A stretch of DNA of 64,000 bases, taken from Mesostigma viride (lineage: Eukaryota > Streptophyta > Mesostigmatophyceae > Mesostigmatales > Mesostigmataceae). The stretch spans positions 293,001 through 357,000 of the forward strand of contig RPFO01001642.1 of NCBI GenBank assembly GCA_009746045.1. The letters run 5' to 3'. Below are positions 33,001-42,855 of this stretch, one piece after another. Position numbers and translations under genes: made by a program. The notes beneath the pieces were generated by a model that was not told the origin of the DNA, made no database searches, and worked only from the letters and a program-made list of their open reading frames with translations. The number at the start of each line of letters is the position of its first letter. The stretch's first letter is position 1.

Positions 33001-33768
33001 AGGCACCCGGCATTCGTCACAGGTTTGGCTGCTTGCAGAGCCCTCAAGGGGACTACCATGGCCTGCAAGCGTGAGTAGCAGAAACGATGCTTGTAGATTG
33101 TCATGATGCAGTCAATAAAGCCATGCCAAGGCGAGGTGGAGGGTCAACCATGCGGTTTTGTTGTAGAATCATATAGAAGCCCGGCCCTGACAGTATTACT
33201 TTCTTGTGCGAATCGGGCATTGTTTTGTTTTTCAAGCTTGTGAAGATCGCCTGCAAATGACGCTGTCTACCATCCTCCTTTAAATATTAATTTGGCCCCA
33301 CGTTTGGCCAATATGCGGTTCGCAGGGCTGGCATATGTGAGAGAGAAATAGTGTGCCGCGTGATTGCTACTTTATGGGGACTGATGTGATTGTATGACCA
33401 TGCTAGTGTGGGAATAGGCTAATGTTGTCGGCATACTGATGCTATGAGAATATCGATGAGACCGCCCGCTAGTATGACCATGCTAGTGTGGGAATAGGCG
33501 AATGTTGTCGGCATACTGATGCTATGAGAATATCGATGAGACCGCCCGCTAGTATGACCAGGCTAATGTGGGAAAGGCGACATTATTGTCGCCCACCTCT
33601 GGGGAGCTGATGTGCGAGTGTGTGCGTGTGTGTGCATGGGTCTACTTCTGCCGCGCGGCTGCCCCCTTGTACTGCCTCTGTGTGCCCAATGTGCAGTGCG
33701 CGGAGGAGGCTCGAAACTGGGACATTGCAGACATGATCCGCGGGGCACAGAAACAGCAGCATGGGTAA
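27058..33768 (+). CDS. ankyrin-repeat protein with long low-complexity region (six exons)
   Basis: I join exons 27058-27321, 27515-29681, 30250-30635, 31754-31910, 32670-32722 and 33697-33768. All junctions are GT-AG and in frame, giving 1032 residues. Exon 2 (722 codons) is Gly/Ser/Ala-rich and holds an Asn-Asp run from (AAT)n(GAT)n at about 28640-28692 and a poly-Gly run near 29567-29602 ahead of GWGRGRG. The last 130 residues form ankyrin repeats: RYLFACIQAGDGLRAVELL, then SYALHLAATRNMAMVARLL, then RTPLMCAEEARNWDIADMI. Each of the last four exon joins falls inside or between repeats and restores the ankyrin pattern, which is strong support. N-terminal function is unknown; the ankyrins imply protein binding. 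The join of exon 1 to exon 2 is the least certain. Confidence 0.7.
28640..28692 (+). repeat. (AAT)n(GAT)n coding microsatellite
   Basis: Imperfect trinucleotide run inside exon 2 of the ankyrin gene encoding about 11 Asn, 5 Asp and 2 Asn. Likely to vary in length between strains. Confidence 0.85.
29682..30249 (+). other. intron 2 of the ankyrin gene, two tandem repeats
   Basis: Starts GTACGT and ends CACGCAG. It includes four units of a 23-bp repeat with TTCGATACAGTGACCTCGTT (about 29898-29977). Then come about eleven units of a 21-bp repeat, CACACGCATTCCTCCCATCCA (about 30017-30245), running right up to the acceptor. Confidence 0.75.
30636..31753 (+). other. intron 3 of the ankyrin gene
   Basis: GT-AG, 1.1 kb. 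Contains about four units of a ~33-bp repeat with GAATAGGCGCTATTCCCCC at 31415-31520. A frame of ~60 codons at 31125 has no support. Confidence 0.65.
31911..32669 (+). other. intron 4 of the ankyrin gene
   Basis: GT-AG. Contains about five units of a 25-30 bp repeat with GAAATAGATGTTGTATATAT at 32093-32215 and the MITE-like inverted repeat listed at 32438-32631. Confidence 0.65.
32438..32631. mobile_element. 194-bp MITE-like inverted-repeat element
   Basis: The ends are inverted copies: GGAGCCAATTTTCGGAAGA at 32441-32459 is matched by TCTTCCGAAAATTGGCTCC at 32610-32628, and similarity extends about three bases further each side with one mismatch. The interior is non-coding. No target duplication is evident, so the class is open. 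Confidence 0.6.
32723..33696 (+). other. intron 5 of the ankyrin gene
   Basis: GT-AG, ~970 bp. Contains two full and one partial unit of an 80-bp direct repeat (units start at 33393, 33473 and 33553, phase of TATGACCA). No additional exon is needed, since direct joining keeps frame and rebuilds an ankyrin repeat. Confidence 0.6.
33393..33560. repeat. 80-bp tandem duplication
   Basis: Two near-identical 80-bp units plus the start of a third. Differences are at most a few bases, so the duplication is recent. Confidence 0.85.
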
Positions 33769-35118
33769 TCAGTTAAATAATTAGATTAGATTAGATTACA
33801 CAATAGTGCTCAGCATGGGTCATAGCAGACCTTGAAGACTTCATGGCTCACGTCAGTGGCTGGGTTTGGGTGGCGTGCCAGGCTGCCAGCTGCATAAACA
33901 CAAACGTAGGCTTGACGACAAGGGTTGTGGACTGCAGTTTGGAAATTGCATAACAAGGCCCTTTTTGTCGTTGCATTGCGAGGAGCCCATGCCTCGTTCG
34001 CCGTTTTTTACTGGGGCCTGGTCTTCCGTCTTGTCCGTGCACTGAACACCCTCTATGATGGCCAGTGCGGTGTGCGACTAACCTTGAAAGACCCCCCAAC
34101 CTCTTGGCCAGGTCAGGGTGGAGTCGAGGTTTTATGCGTTGTACAGACCAAGTTGAGATCGGCTGAAAACGAGTACACGCCAGTATTGTCGAAACGCTCA
34201 TGACTTCATGGCAGTGATCGAGGCCATGAGCATGTATATTGTATACATCAATCAATGAATGCATGTATATTCTATACATCGATCTAACACACGTACGCAC
34301 AATGTATCCACACACACGATGTATGTCTCATACATTGTGCATGAGCTATAACCGTCATACCGGCCGACCATGGGTATCTGTTACGTCCCAAGCCGGACAG
34401 TGCGAAAGATCTAAGCTAGTGCAATGACAAATGACTTCAGACCTACGCATTGTTACGCCCATACAAGGGTCTGGGCCGTAACATATACCGCCCATGGGTA
34501 TAATATAATATGGATCTATAATGTGTACGTCTTGATCAATAGTGGTGTTCGAATAAATAAAATTATGCCATACAGTAAGTATTCAATGTACCGGGGATCC
34601 GCATCACAGATTTTTCTCATGCACAAAACGCTTCTGGCGGCACCCAACCAGCTAGCTAGTGATCGAGCTTTCCTGCCCAACCACTTGGTATTTCTATGAG
34701 GGCTGGTGCAGCTGTGCCAATTTCTCTGAGCCGCTTCTCTGTCAACTTCAGTTTGCACGCCAAGAGAAAAAAATCACAGCTCGCTCTTTCTCCACGTCCG
34801 TGGCAGGAACTCTGTAAGAAGGCTTTGTGGCCAGCGATTCCATGGGTCCTAATCCATCCCCAGTATCAATCAAGTACATCAATTGGGCCAGTTGCGTACT
34901 CACACAATGCGCTTGTGTCAGGTACTAGTCAAGGGGGTCACTCGTTGCCGTGGCAGTGCCGTCAGTAAGTCACTCGTCTCACTCAACGAGTGGACCACCC
35001 GTCCTTTGGCCCACGCAGTCAGGACTTGGGATTCACTCTATGGCCCATTCTCCTCATGGGCCACTCATGGGTATCAAAGTGCTCTTGTCCCCACTCATCA
35101 CTCTGGGTCACTCGTGGG
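33769..35118. other. intergenic; 3' region of the SELENOF-like gene
   Basis: Convergent 3' ends of the ankyrin gene (plus) and the SELENOF-like gene (minus). Repeated GTCACTCGT/CCACTCATGGG words occur at 34937-35125. If the minus-strand gene is a selenoprotein, a SECIS element would be expected here on the minus strand; I could not establish one by eye. Confidence 0.35.
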
Positions 35119-36149
35119 TCACTCGGCGGCCGTGCTGGGCACGCTGCCATCGTCCGGCACCAGCCGCTCCTGCAGGTACTCCTCGATGTGCTCCGTCTTC
35201 CACTGGTCGATGCTGGGAGAGCGATCACAGGCAGCCACGGCGAGGAAAAAAATGAGGATAGTGGAATAGCGAAGTGCATAAGTAATGGCAGGGATCACCG
35301 ACGAGAAAAGTGGCGCGATGATTTAAAAATAATGGAAGAAGCCATGTAAGAATTAATGCAAGGGGGGACACCTGGATTGCAGCCTGCCTGGTGTGCCCGA
35401 AAATGGGGATGGGCCAGGTCAATCTGCTCGGCCTGCCTCACAAAAAGTGCTTATAGCCCACACCTCACTGAGGTCAGTGTATTTGCTAACGGGCCGCACC
35501 AGGGCAACATGTGGCCGCAAGCCGCCGGATTTCGAACGCCGATACCACACGTGGCCACGGGCCTTTTGTGGCCGAGGCCACAATGACTTCTACGTTTATA
35601 GGTACAGGTACAATCATGGCCACTTGCGGGTCAGTGGTCGGTCCGCCAGGTGTCAATGGTACCTTACTCGGCTGAATGTTTGTACTGGCAGAAATCTGCT
35701 TCTTTAGAGGACGGTAACGTTGTCAGCCGGTGGCCTGGCGGGCGTGCTTGTGACAAAATGCGACTGCGGGATTTTTGTGGTCGAGGTCACAGCGGCCGCG
35801 GGATTTTAGTGGCTGAGGCCACTGCGGCCGCAGCCTCACAACCCTTCGCAAAAACACTATTGCGGTGAGAACTCTAGCGAGTGGGAAATATTGAATTACA
35901 CTACATTGTATACTATAACGAATTATACAACCTTGTAATATATATTGATTGACAATGATAAACTACGGAGGTGAGATATGTAATATATATGTATATATAG
36001 CTCACCGAATGGACTCGGTCGACTTGGTCTGGCCCGCAACCGGCTTCGTGAAGATGAGCTTGGGCATCGCAAAGTCCTTGTAGCGCACGACCAGGTTGGG
36101 GAAGTTGGCCGCCTTCTTCTTCACAAACTCCTCCACGCTACGGTACGCG
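35119..36149 (-). CDS. SELENOF/Sep15-like thioredoxin-fold protein, 3' exons only
   Basis: Two minus-strand exons: 36149-36006 and 35212-35119, joined GT-AG (CG|GTGAGC, CTCCCAG|C) to keep frame and end in TGA. The 78 visible residues read RSVEEFVKKKAANFPNLVVR, YKDFAMPKLIF, then ESIRIDQWKTEHIEEYLQER. This matches the C-terminal half of the Sep15/SelM domain: the helix before the strand NL.V.Y, the P.L.. strand, a residue run before I..W.T..IEE.L..+L. Family members are ER redox proteins that work with UDP-glucose:glycoprotein glucosyltransferase. The redox motif (Cys or Sec) would be in exons above 36149, which I could not find before the minisatellite at 36.7 kb. Whether it uses selenocysteine is unknown. 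Confidence 0.7.
35213..36005 (-). other. intron of the SELENOF-like gene
   Basis: GT-AG on the minus strand. Contains a set of GGCC-rich palindromic words (TGTGGCCGAGGCCACA-like) at 35505-35835 and an AT-rich part at 35890-36000. No gene was recognised inside. Confidence 0.6.
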
Positions 36150-36470
36150 CTGCGGTCAAGGGAAGCGGGGCATGCACGCACCGAGTGCGGACAGAGCGAA
36201 AACGTTTTTGTCAGCGCCTAGACCACGGGAGCGAAAACATAGCGCTCCACGCCCATGTGAGACGCTGGGAGGGAGGACGCAAATAGTCACAGATAGCCGT
36301 GCCGACAGAAGAGTCTGCCAAAGTCAACACCATGGGAGTGTTGTCACCGCCATACTCCACGCTACAGCAGGCGCTGCGGTCAGGGGAGTGGGATAAAAGA
36401 AACACTAGTATGTAACGTTTGTCAAGGCTTCGACCACGGGGTTGGTGCCAGGAGACAGGACACGCAACGC
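36130..36470 (-). repeat. imperfect duplication of the exon start and its acceptor
   Basis: The segment at about 36129-36245 recurs imperfectly at 36353-36460: CTCCACGCTACGGTACGCGCTGCGGTCA versus CTCCACGCTACAGCAGGCGCTGCGGTCA-like text (differing at a few bases). The repeat carries the acceptor CCGCAG|CGC and first codons of the exon ending at 36006. The second copy is open for about 50 codons but not related to the family beyond the first few residues. Confidence 0.6.
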
Positions 36471-36722
36471 AAGGCGCCATCAGGGAAGCGACAATGGAAG
36501 AGTGTACCGGACCGTGACACACAGAAGAGAGATGCTACAGCACAGTTGAAGGAGGTCAAAGCGTATGCCACGGAGGCAGGCCGTGAACCTGGCTTCCCGA
36601 CACGCTAGGCCGTGTCATGATGCGCTGCGCCATGTCATGATGCGCTGGGCCGTGTCATGATGCGCTGGGCCGTACGTGTCATGATGCGCTGGGCCGTACG
36701 TGTCATGTACGTGCTGGGCCAG
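36471..36722. other. spacer before minisatellite, short direct repeats
   Basis: At 36610-36720 there are four copies of a GTCATGATGCGCTGGGCCGT word (20-30 bp spacing). Nothing coding recognised. Confidence 0.6.
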
Positions 36723-39498
36723 GGGTGGAGAGTCTATGTGGGTAGGGTGTTTGTTGCGTGGGGTGGAGAGTGTACGTGGGTAGGGTGTTTGTTGTGTGGG
36801 GTGGAGAGTGTACGCGGGTAGGGTGTTTGTTGCGTGGGGTGGAGAGTGTACGTGGGTAGGGTGTTGTTGTGTGGGGTGGGGTGGGCATGGGTAGGGTGTT
36901 TGTTGCGTGGGGTGGAGAGTGTGCGTGGGTAGGGTGTTGTTGCGTGGGGTGGAGAGTGTACGTGGGTAGGGTGTTTGTTGCGTGGGGTGGAGAGTGTACG
37001 TGGGTAGGGTGTTGTTGTGTGGGGTGGAGAGTGTACGTGGGTAGGGTGTTGTTGTGTGGGGTGGGGTGGGCATGGGTAGGGTGTTTGTTGCGTGGGGTGG
37101 AGAGTGTGCGTGGGTAGGGTGTTGTTGCGTGGGGTGGAGAGTGTACGTGGGTAGGGTGTTTGTTGCGTGGGGTGGAGAGTGTACGTGGGTAGGGTGTTGT
37201 TGTGTGGGGTGGAGAGTGTGCGTGGGTATGGTGTTGTTGCGTGGGGTGGAGAGTGTACGTGGGTAGGGTGTTGTTGTGTGGGGTGGAGAGTGTACGTGGG
37301 TAGGGTGTTTGTTGTGTGGGGTGGAGAGTGTACGTGGGTAGGGTGTTTGTTGCGTGGGGTGGAGAGTGTACGTGGGTAGGGTGTTGTTGTGTGGGGTGGA
37401 GAGTGTACGTGGGTAGGGTGTTTGTTGCGTGGGGTGGAGAGTGTACGTGGGTAGGGTGTTTGTTGCGTGGGGTGGAGAGTGTACGTGGGTAGGGTGTTGT
37501 AGCGTGGGGTGGAGAGTGTACATGGGTAGGGTGTTTGTTGTGTGGGGTGGAGAGTGTACGTGGGTAGGGTGTTTGTTGCGTGGGGTGGAGAGTGTACGTG
37601 GGTAGGGTGTTTGTTGTGTGGGGTGGAGAGTGTACATGGGTAGGGTGTTTGTTGCGTGGGGTGGAGAGTGTACGTGGGTAGGGTGTTTGTTGTGTGGGGT
37701 GGAGAGTGTGCGTGGGTAGGGTGTTGTTGTGTGGGGTGGAGAGTGTACGTGGGTAGGGTGTTTGTTGCGTGGGGTGGAGAGTGTACGTGGGTAGGGTGTT
37801 TGTTGCGTGGGGTGGAGAGTGTGCGTGGGTAGGGTGTTGTTGTGTGGGGTGGAGAGTGTACGTGGGTAGGGTGTTGTTGCGTGGGGTGGAGAGTGTACAT
37901 GGGTAGGGTGTTTGTTGTGTGGGGTGGAGAGTGTACATGGGTAGGGTGTTTGTTGCGTGGGGTGGAGAGTGTACATGGGTAGGGTGTTTGTTGTGTGGGG
38001 TGGAGAGTGTACATGGGTAGGGTGTTTGTTGCGTGGGGTGGAGAGTGTACGTGGGTAGGGTGTTGTTGCGTGGGGTGGAGAGTGTACGTGGGTATGGTGT
38101 TGTTGCGTGGGGTGGAGAGTGTACGTGGGTAGGGTGTTTGTTGCGTGGGGTGGAGAGTGTGCGTGGGTAGGGTGTTGTTGCGTGGGGTGGAGAGTGTACG
38201 TGGGTAGGGTGTTTGCTGCGTGGGGTGGAGAGTGTACATGGGTAGGGTGTTGTTGCGTGGGGTGGAGAGTGTACGTGGGTAGGGTGTTGTTGCGTGGGGT
38301 GGAGAGTGTACGTGGGTAGGGTGTTTGTTGCGTGGGGTGGAGAGTGTACGTGGGTAGGGTTTGTTGCGTGGGGTGGAGAGTGTACGTGGGTAGGGTGTTT
38401 GTTGCGTGGGGTGGAGAGTGTACGTGGGTAGGGTTTGTTGCGTGGGGTGGAGAGTGTACGTGGGTAGGGTTTGTTGCGTGGGGTGGAGAGTGTACGTGGG
38501 TAGGGTGTTGTTGCGTGGGGTGGAGAGTGTACGTGGGTAGGGTGTTTGTTGCGTGGGGTGGGGTAGGCATGGGTAGGGTGTTGTTGCGTGGGGTGGAGAG
38601 TGTACGTGGGTAGGGTGTTGTTGCGTGGGGTGGAGAGTGTACGTGGGTAGGGTGTTGTTGTGTGGGGTGGAGAGTGTACGTGGGTAGGGTGTTGTTGTGT
38701 GGGGTGGGGTGGGCATGGGTAGGGTGTTTGTTGCGTGGGGTGGAGAGTGTACGTGGGTAGGGCGTTTGTTGCCTGGGGTGGAGAGTGTACGTGGGTAGGG
38801 TGTTTGTTGCGTGGGGTGGAGAGTGTACGTGGGTAGGGTGTTGTTGCGTGGGGTGGAGAGTGTACGTGGGTAGGGTGTTTGTTGTGTGGGGTGGAGAGTG
38901 TACGTGGGTAGGGTGCTTGTTGCGTGGGGTGGAATGGGCATGGGTAGGGTGTTTGTTGCGTCGGGTGGAGAGTGTACGTGGGTATGGTGTTTGTTGCGTG
39001 GGGTGGAGAGTGTACGTGGGTAGGGTGTTGTTGCGTCGGGTGGAGAGTGTACGTGGGTATGGTGTTTGTTGCGTGGGGTGGAGAGTGTACGTGGGTAGGG
39101 TGTTGTTGTGTGGGGTGGAGAGTGTACGTGGGTAGGGTGTTGTTGCGTGGGGTGGAGAGTGTACGTGGGTAGGGTGTTGTTGCGTGGGGTGGAGAGTGTA
39201 CGCGGGTAGGGTGTTGTTGTGTGGGGTGGAGAGTGTACGTGGGTAGGGTGTTGTTGCGTGGGGTGGAGAGTGTACGTGGGTAGGGTGTTTGTTGCGTGGG
39301 GTGGAATGGGCATGGGTAGGGTGTTTGTTGCGTCGGGTGGAGAGTGTACGTGGGTATGGTGTTTGTTGCGTGGGGTGGAGAGTGTACGTGGGTAGGGTGT
39401 TGTTGCGTGGGGTGGAGAGTGTACGTGGGTAGGGTGTTTGTTGTGTGGGGTGGAGAGTGTACGTGGGTAGGGTGTTGTTGTGTGGGGTGGGGTGGGCA
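36723..39498. repeat. minisatellite 1, 37-38 bp unit, G/T-rich plus strand
   Basis: About 74 head-to-tail units built on GTGGGTAGGGTGTTTGTTGC plus GTGGGGTGGAGAGTGTAC. Units vary by one T (37 or 38 bp) and by a few substitutions; a shorter higher-order variant with GGGGTGGGCATGG recurs at intervals (36.87, 37.06, 38.55, 38.70, 38.93, 39.30 and 39.49 kb). All three minus-strand frames stay open for about 1000 codons because the unit has no stop there; I regard those frames as non-coding. The plus strand has repeated GGG runs that could form quadruplexes. Confidence 0.95.
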
Positions 39499-40018
39499 TC
39501 TAGCTGTGCGTGTGGGGAGGAAGAGAAGGGGGGGGGGGGGGGGGGGGGCGCCCCCAGAGAGGAAGGCCAACCCCAGTCCACATGTCCAAAAGCCCCAGGG
39601 TACCCTGTGCGTGTGCGTGTGCGTGTGCGTGTGCGTGTGCGTGTGCGTGCGTGTGTGAGTGCGTGTGCATGTGCGTGTGCGTGTGCCCGCGAGAAATCGC
39701 GTATTTGGATCCGCCAGTCTGTTCTGATATATATAAAGAACGAACATCCAGGGCCCGCATGCGCCGCATAGGGAGCACCTAACCCACCACCTTGAAAACA
39801 AAAAGTCCGCCCCGAGCGACACGTGCCCAAACCATGGTGGGGCACTGGGTCCACGAGTCCGGACGTACGCAGTATACTGCCAGATCTTTACGATAGGAAG
39901 CAGTACACGCACGCGTGTACATAAGCGTGCAAAGCCTAAAAGCCATCACGGCGCGGCACACGCACGTACCCAAGTCGGAAGGAGCAGACCTCCAGCGTCG
40001 CTTTCCGGTACCGCTCCT
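39499..40018. other. spacer between the two minisatellites
   Basis: Contains a G homopolymer (about 39529-39548) and a (GTGTGC)n run (39607-39690), then ~330 bases without repeats or recognised genes. Confidence 0.6.
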
Positions 40019-42855
40019 GTGCGCAGAGAGGGAGGAGAGGGCAGCGGGCGCATGAAGGAAGGCAGAAAGGGAGGAGAGGGCAGCGCGCACCGAGGAAGGG
40101 AGGAAGGGAGCGGATGGCAGCGCGCACCGAGGAAGGGAGGAAGGGAGCGGATGGCAGCGCGCACCGAGGAAGGGAGGAAGGGAGCGGATGGCAGCGCGCA
40201 CCGAGGAAGGGAGGAAGGGAGCGGATGGCAGCGCGCACCGAGAAAGGGAGGAAGGGAGTGGATGGCAGCGCGCACCGAGGAAGGGAGGAAGGGAGCGGAG
40301 GGCAGCGCGCACCGAGGAAGGGAGGAAGGGAGCGGATGGCAGCGCGCACCGAGGAAGGGAGGAAGGGAGTGGATGGCAGCGCGCACCGAGGAAGGGAGGA
40401 AGGGAGCGGATGGCAGCGCGCACCGAGGAAGGGAGGAAGGGAGCGGATGGCAGCGCGCACCGAGGAAGGGAGGAAGGGAGCGGATGGCAGCGCGCACCGA
40501 GGAAGGGAGGAAGGGAGCGGATGGCAGCGCGCACCGAGGAAGGGAGGAAGGGAGCGGATGGCAGCGCGCACCGAGGAAGGGAGGAAGGGAGCGGATGGCA
40601 GCGCGCACCGAGGAAGGGAGGAAGGGAGCGGATGGCAGCGCGCACCGAGGAAGGGAGGAAGGGAGAGGGCAGCGCGCACCGAGGAAGGGAGGAAGGGAGT
40701 GGATGGCAGCGCGCACCGAGGAAGGGAGGAAGGGAGCGGATGGCAGCGCGCACCGAGGAAGGGAGGAAGGGAGCGGATGGCAGCGCGCACCGAGGAAGGG
40801 AGGAAGGGAGCGGATGGCAGCGCGCACCGAGGAAGGGAGGAAGGGAGAGGATGGCAGCGCGCACCGAGGAAGGGAGGAAGGGAGCGGATGGCAGCGCGCA
40901 CCGAGGAAGGGAGGAAGGGAGAGGGCAGCGCGCACCGAGGAAGGGAGGAAGGGAGTGGATGGCAGCGCGCACCGAGGAAGGGAGGAAGGGAGCGGATGGC
41001 AGCGCGCACCGAGGAAGGGAGGAAGGGAGCGGATGGCAGCGCGCACCGAGGAAGGGAGGAAGGGAGTGGATGGCAGCGCGCACCGAGGAAGGGAGGAAGG
41101 GAGCGGATGGCAGCGCGCACCGAGGAAGGGAGGAAGGGAGCGGATGGCAGCGCGCACCGAGGAAGGGAGGAAGGGAGCGGATGGCAGCGCGCACCGAGGA
41201 AGGGAGGAAGGGAGAGGGCAGCGCGCACCGAGGAAGGGAGGAAGGGAGCGGATGGCAGCGCGCACCGAGGAAGGGAGGAAGGGAGAGGGCAGCGCGCACC
41301 GAGGAAGGGAGGAAGGGAGAGGATGGCAGCGCGCACCGAGGAAGGGAGGAAGGGAGCGGATGGCAGCGCGCACCGAGGAAGGGAGGAAGGGAGCGGAGGG
41401 CAGCGCGCACCGAGGAAGGGAGGAAGGGAGCGGATGGCAGCGCACACCGAGGAAGGGAGGAAGGGAGTGGATGGCAGCGCACACCGAGGAAGGGAGGAAG
41501 GGAGCGGATGGCAGCGCGCACCGAGGAAGGGAGGAAGGGAGCGGATGGCAGCGCGCACCGAGGAAGGGAGGAAGGGAGAGGGCAGCGCGCACCGAGGAAG
41601 GGAGGAAGGGAGCGGATGGCAGCGCGCACCGAGGAAGGGAGGAAGGGAGCGGATGGCAGCGCGCACCGAGGAAGGGAGGAAGGGAGCGGATGGCAGCGCA
41701 CACCGAGGAAGGGAGGAAGGGAGCGGATGGCAGCGCGCACCGAGGAAGGGAGGAAGGGAGCGGATGGCAGCGCGCACCGAGGAAGGGAGGAAGGGAGCGG
41801 ATGGCAGCGCGCGCATGAAGGAAGGGAGGAAGGGAGCGGATGGCAGCGCGCACCGAGGAAGGGAGGAAGGGAGCGGATGGCAGCGCGCACCGAGCAAGGG
41901 AGGAAGGGAGTGGATGGCAGCGCGCACCGAGGAAGGGAGGAAGGGAGCGGATGGCAGCGCGCACCGAGGAAGGGAGGAAGGGAGCGGATGGCAGCGCGCA
42001 CCGAGGAAGGGAGGAAGGGAGCGGATGGCAGCGCGCACCGAGGAAGGGAGGAAGGGAGCGGATGGCAGCGCGCACCGAGGAAGGGAGGAAGGGAGAGGAT
42101 GGCAGCGCGCACCGAGCAAGGGAGGAAGGGAGCGGAGGGCAGCGCGCACCGAGGAAGGGAGGAAGGGAGAGGATGGCAGCGCGCACCGAGGAAGGGAGGA
42201 AGGGAGCGGATGGCAGCGCGCACCGAGGAAGGGAGGAAGGGAGAGGATGGCAGCGCGCACCGAGCAAGGGAGGAAGGGAGCGGATGGCAGCGCGCACCGA
42301 GGAAGGGAGGAAGGGAGAGGGCAGCGCGCACCGAGGAAGGGAGGAAGGGAGCGGATGGCAGCGCGCACCGAGGAAGGGAGGAAGGGAGCGGATGGCAGCG
42401 CGCACCGAGGAAGGGAGGAAGGGAGTGGATGGCAGCGCGCACCGAGGAAGGGAGGAAGGGAGCGGATGGCAGCGCGCACCGAGGAAGGGAGGAAGGGAGT
42501 GGATGGCAGCGCGCACCGAGGAAGGGAGGAAGGGAGAGGGCAGCGCGCACCGAGGAAGGGAGGAAGGGAGAGGATGGCAGCGCGCACCGAGCAAGGGAGG
42601 AAGGGAGCGGATGGCAGCGCGCACCGAGGAAGGGAGGAAGGGAGTGGATGGCAGCGCACACCGAGCAAGGGAGGAAGGGAGCGGATGGCAGCGCGCACCG
42701 AGGAAGGGAGGAAGGGAGCGGATGGCAGCGCGCACCGAGGAAGGGAGGAAGGGAGTGGATGGCAGCGCGCACCGAGGAAGGGAGGAAGGGAGAGGGCAGC
42801 GCGCACCGAGGAAGGGAGGAAGGGAGAGGGCAGCGCGCACCGAGGAAGGGAGGCA
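40019..42855. repeat. minisatellite 2, 37-bp unit, purine-rich plus strand
   Basis: About 77 units of GGATGGCAGCGCGCACCGAG plus GAAGGGAGGAAGGGAGC. Some units lack three bases (34 bp, GAGGGCAGCGCG form), and most variation is at two positions in G(C/T/A)GGA(T/G)GG. Since the unit contains no stop in any frame, all six frames are open over 2-2.8 kb; this is a product of the repeat and not evidence of a gene. Isolated irregular units with GCGCGCATGAAGG occur at 40049 and 41808. Confidence 0.95.

Noticed and set aside
33040..33070. Small extra exon (ALKGTTMACK) in intron 5 of the ankyrin gene
   Set aside because: The phase does not fit, and direct joining of 32722 to 33697 already gives a good ankyrin repeat.
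36720..39500. Telomeric or subtelomeric repeat
   Set aside because: The GGGTAGGG words are part of a 37-38 bp unit, not a short telomere repeat, and genes lie on both sides.
36615..39912. Minus-strand frames of about 920-1080 codons, Pro/Thr/His-rich
   Set aside because: They are translations of minisatellite 1 in all three frames of one strand. The unit simply has no stop codons on that strand, and no non-repeat coding sequence adjoins it.
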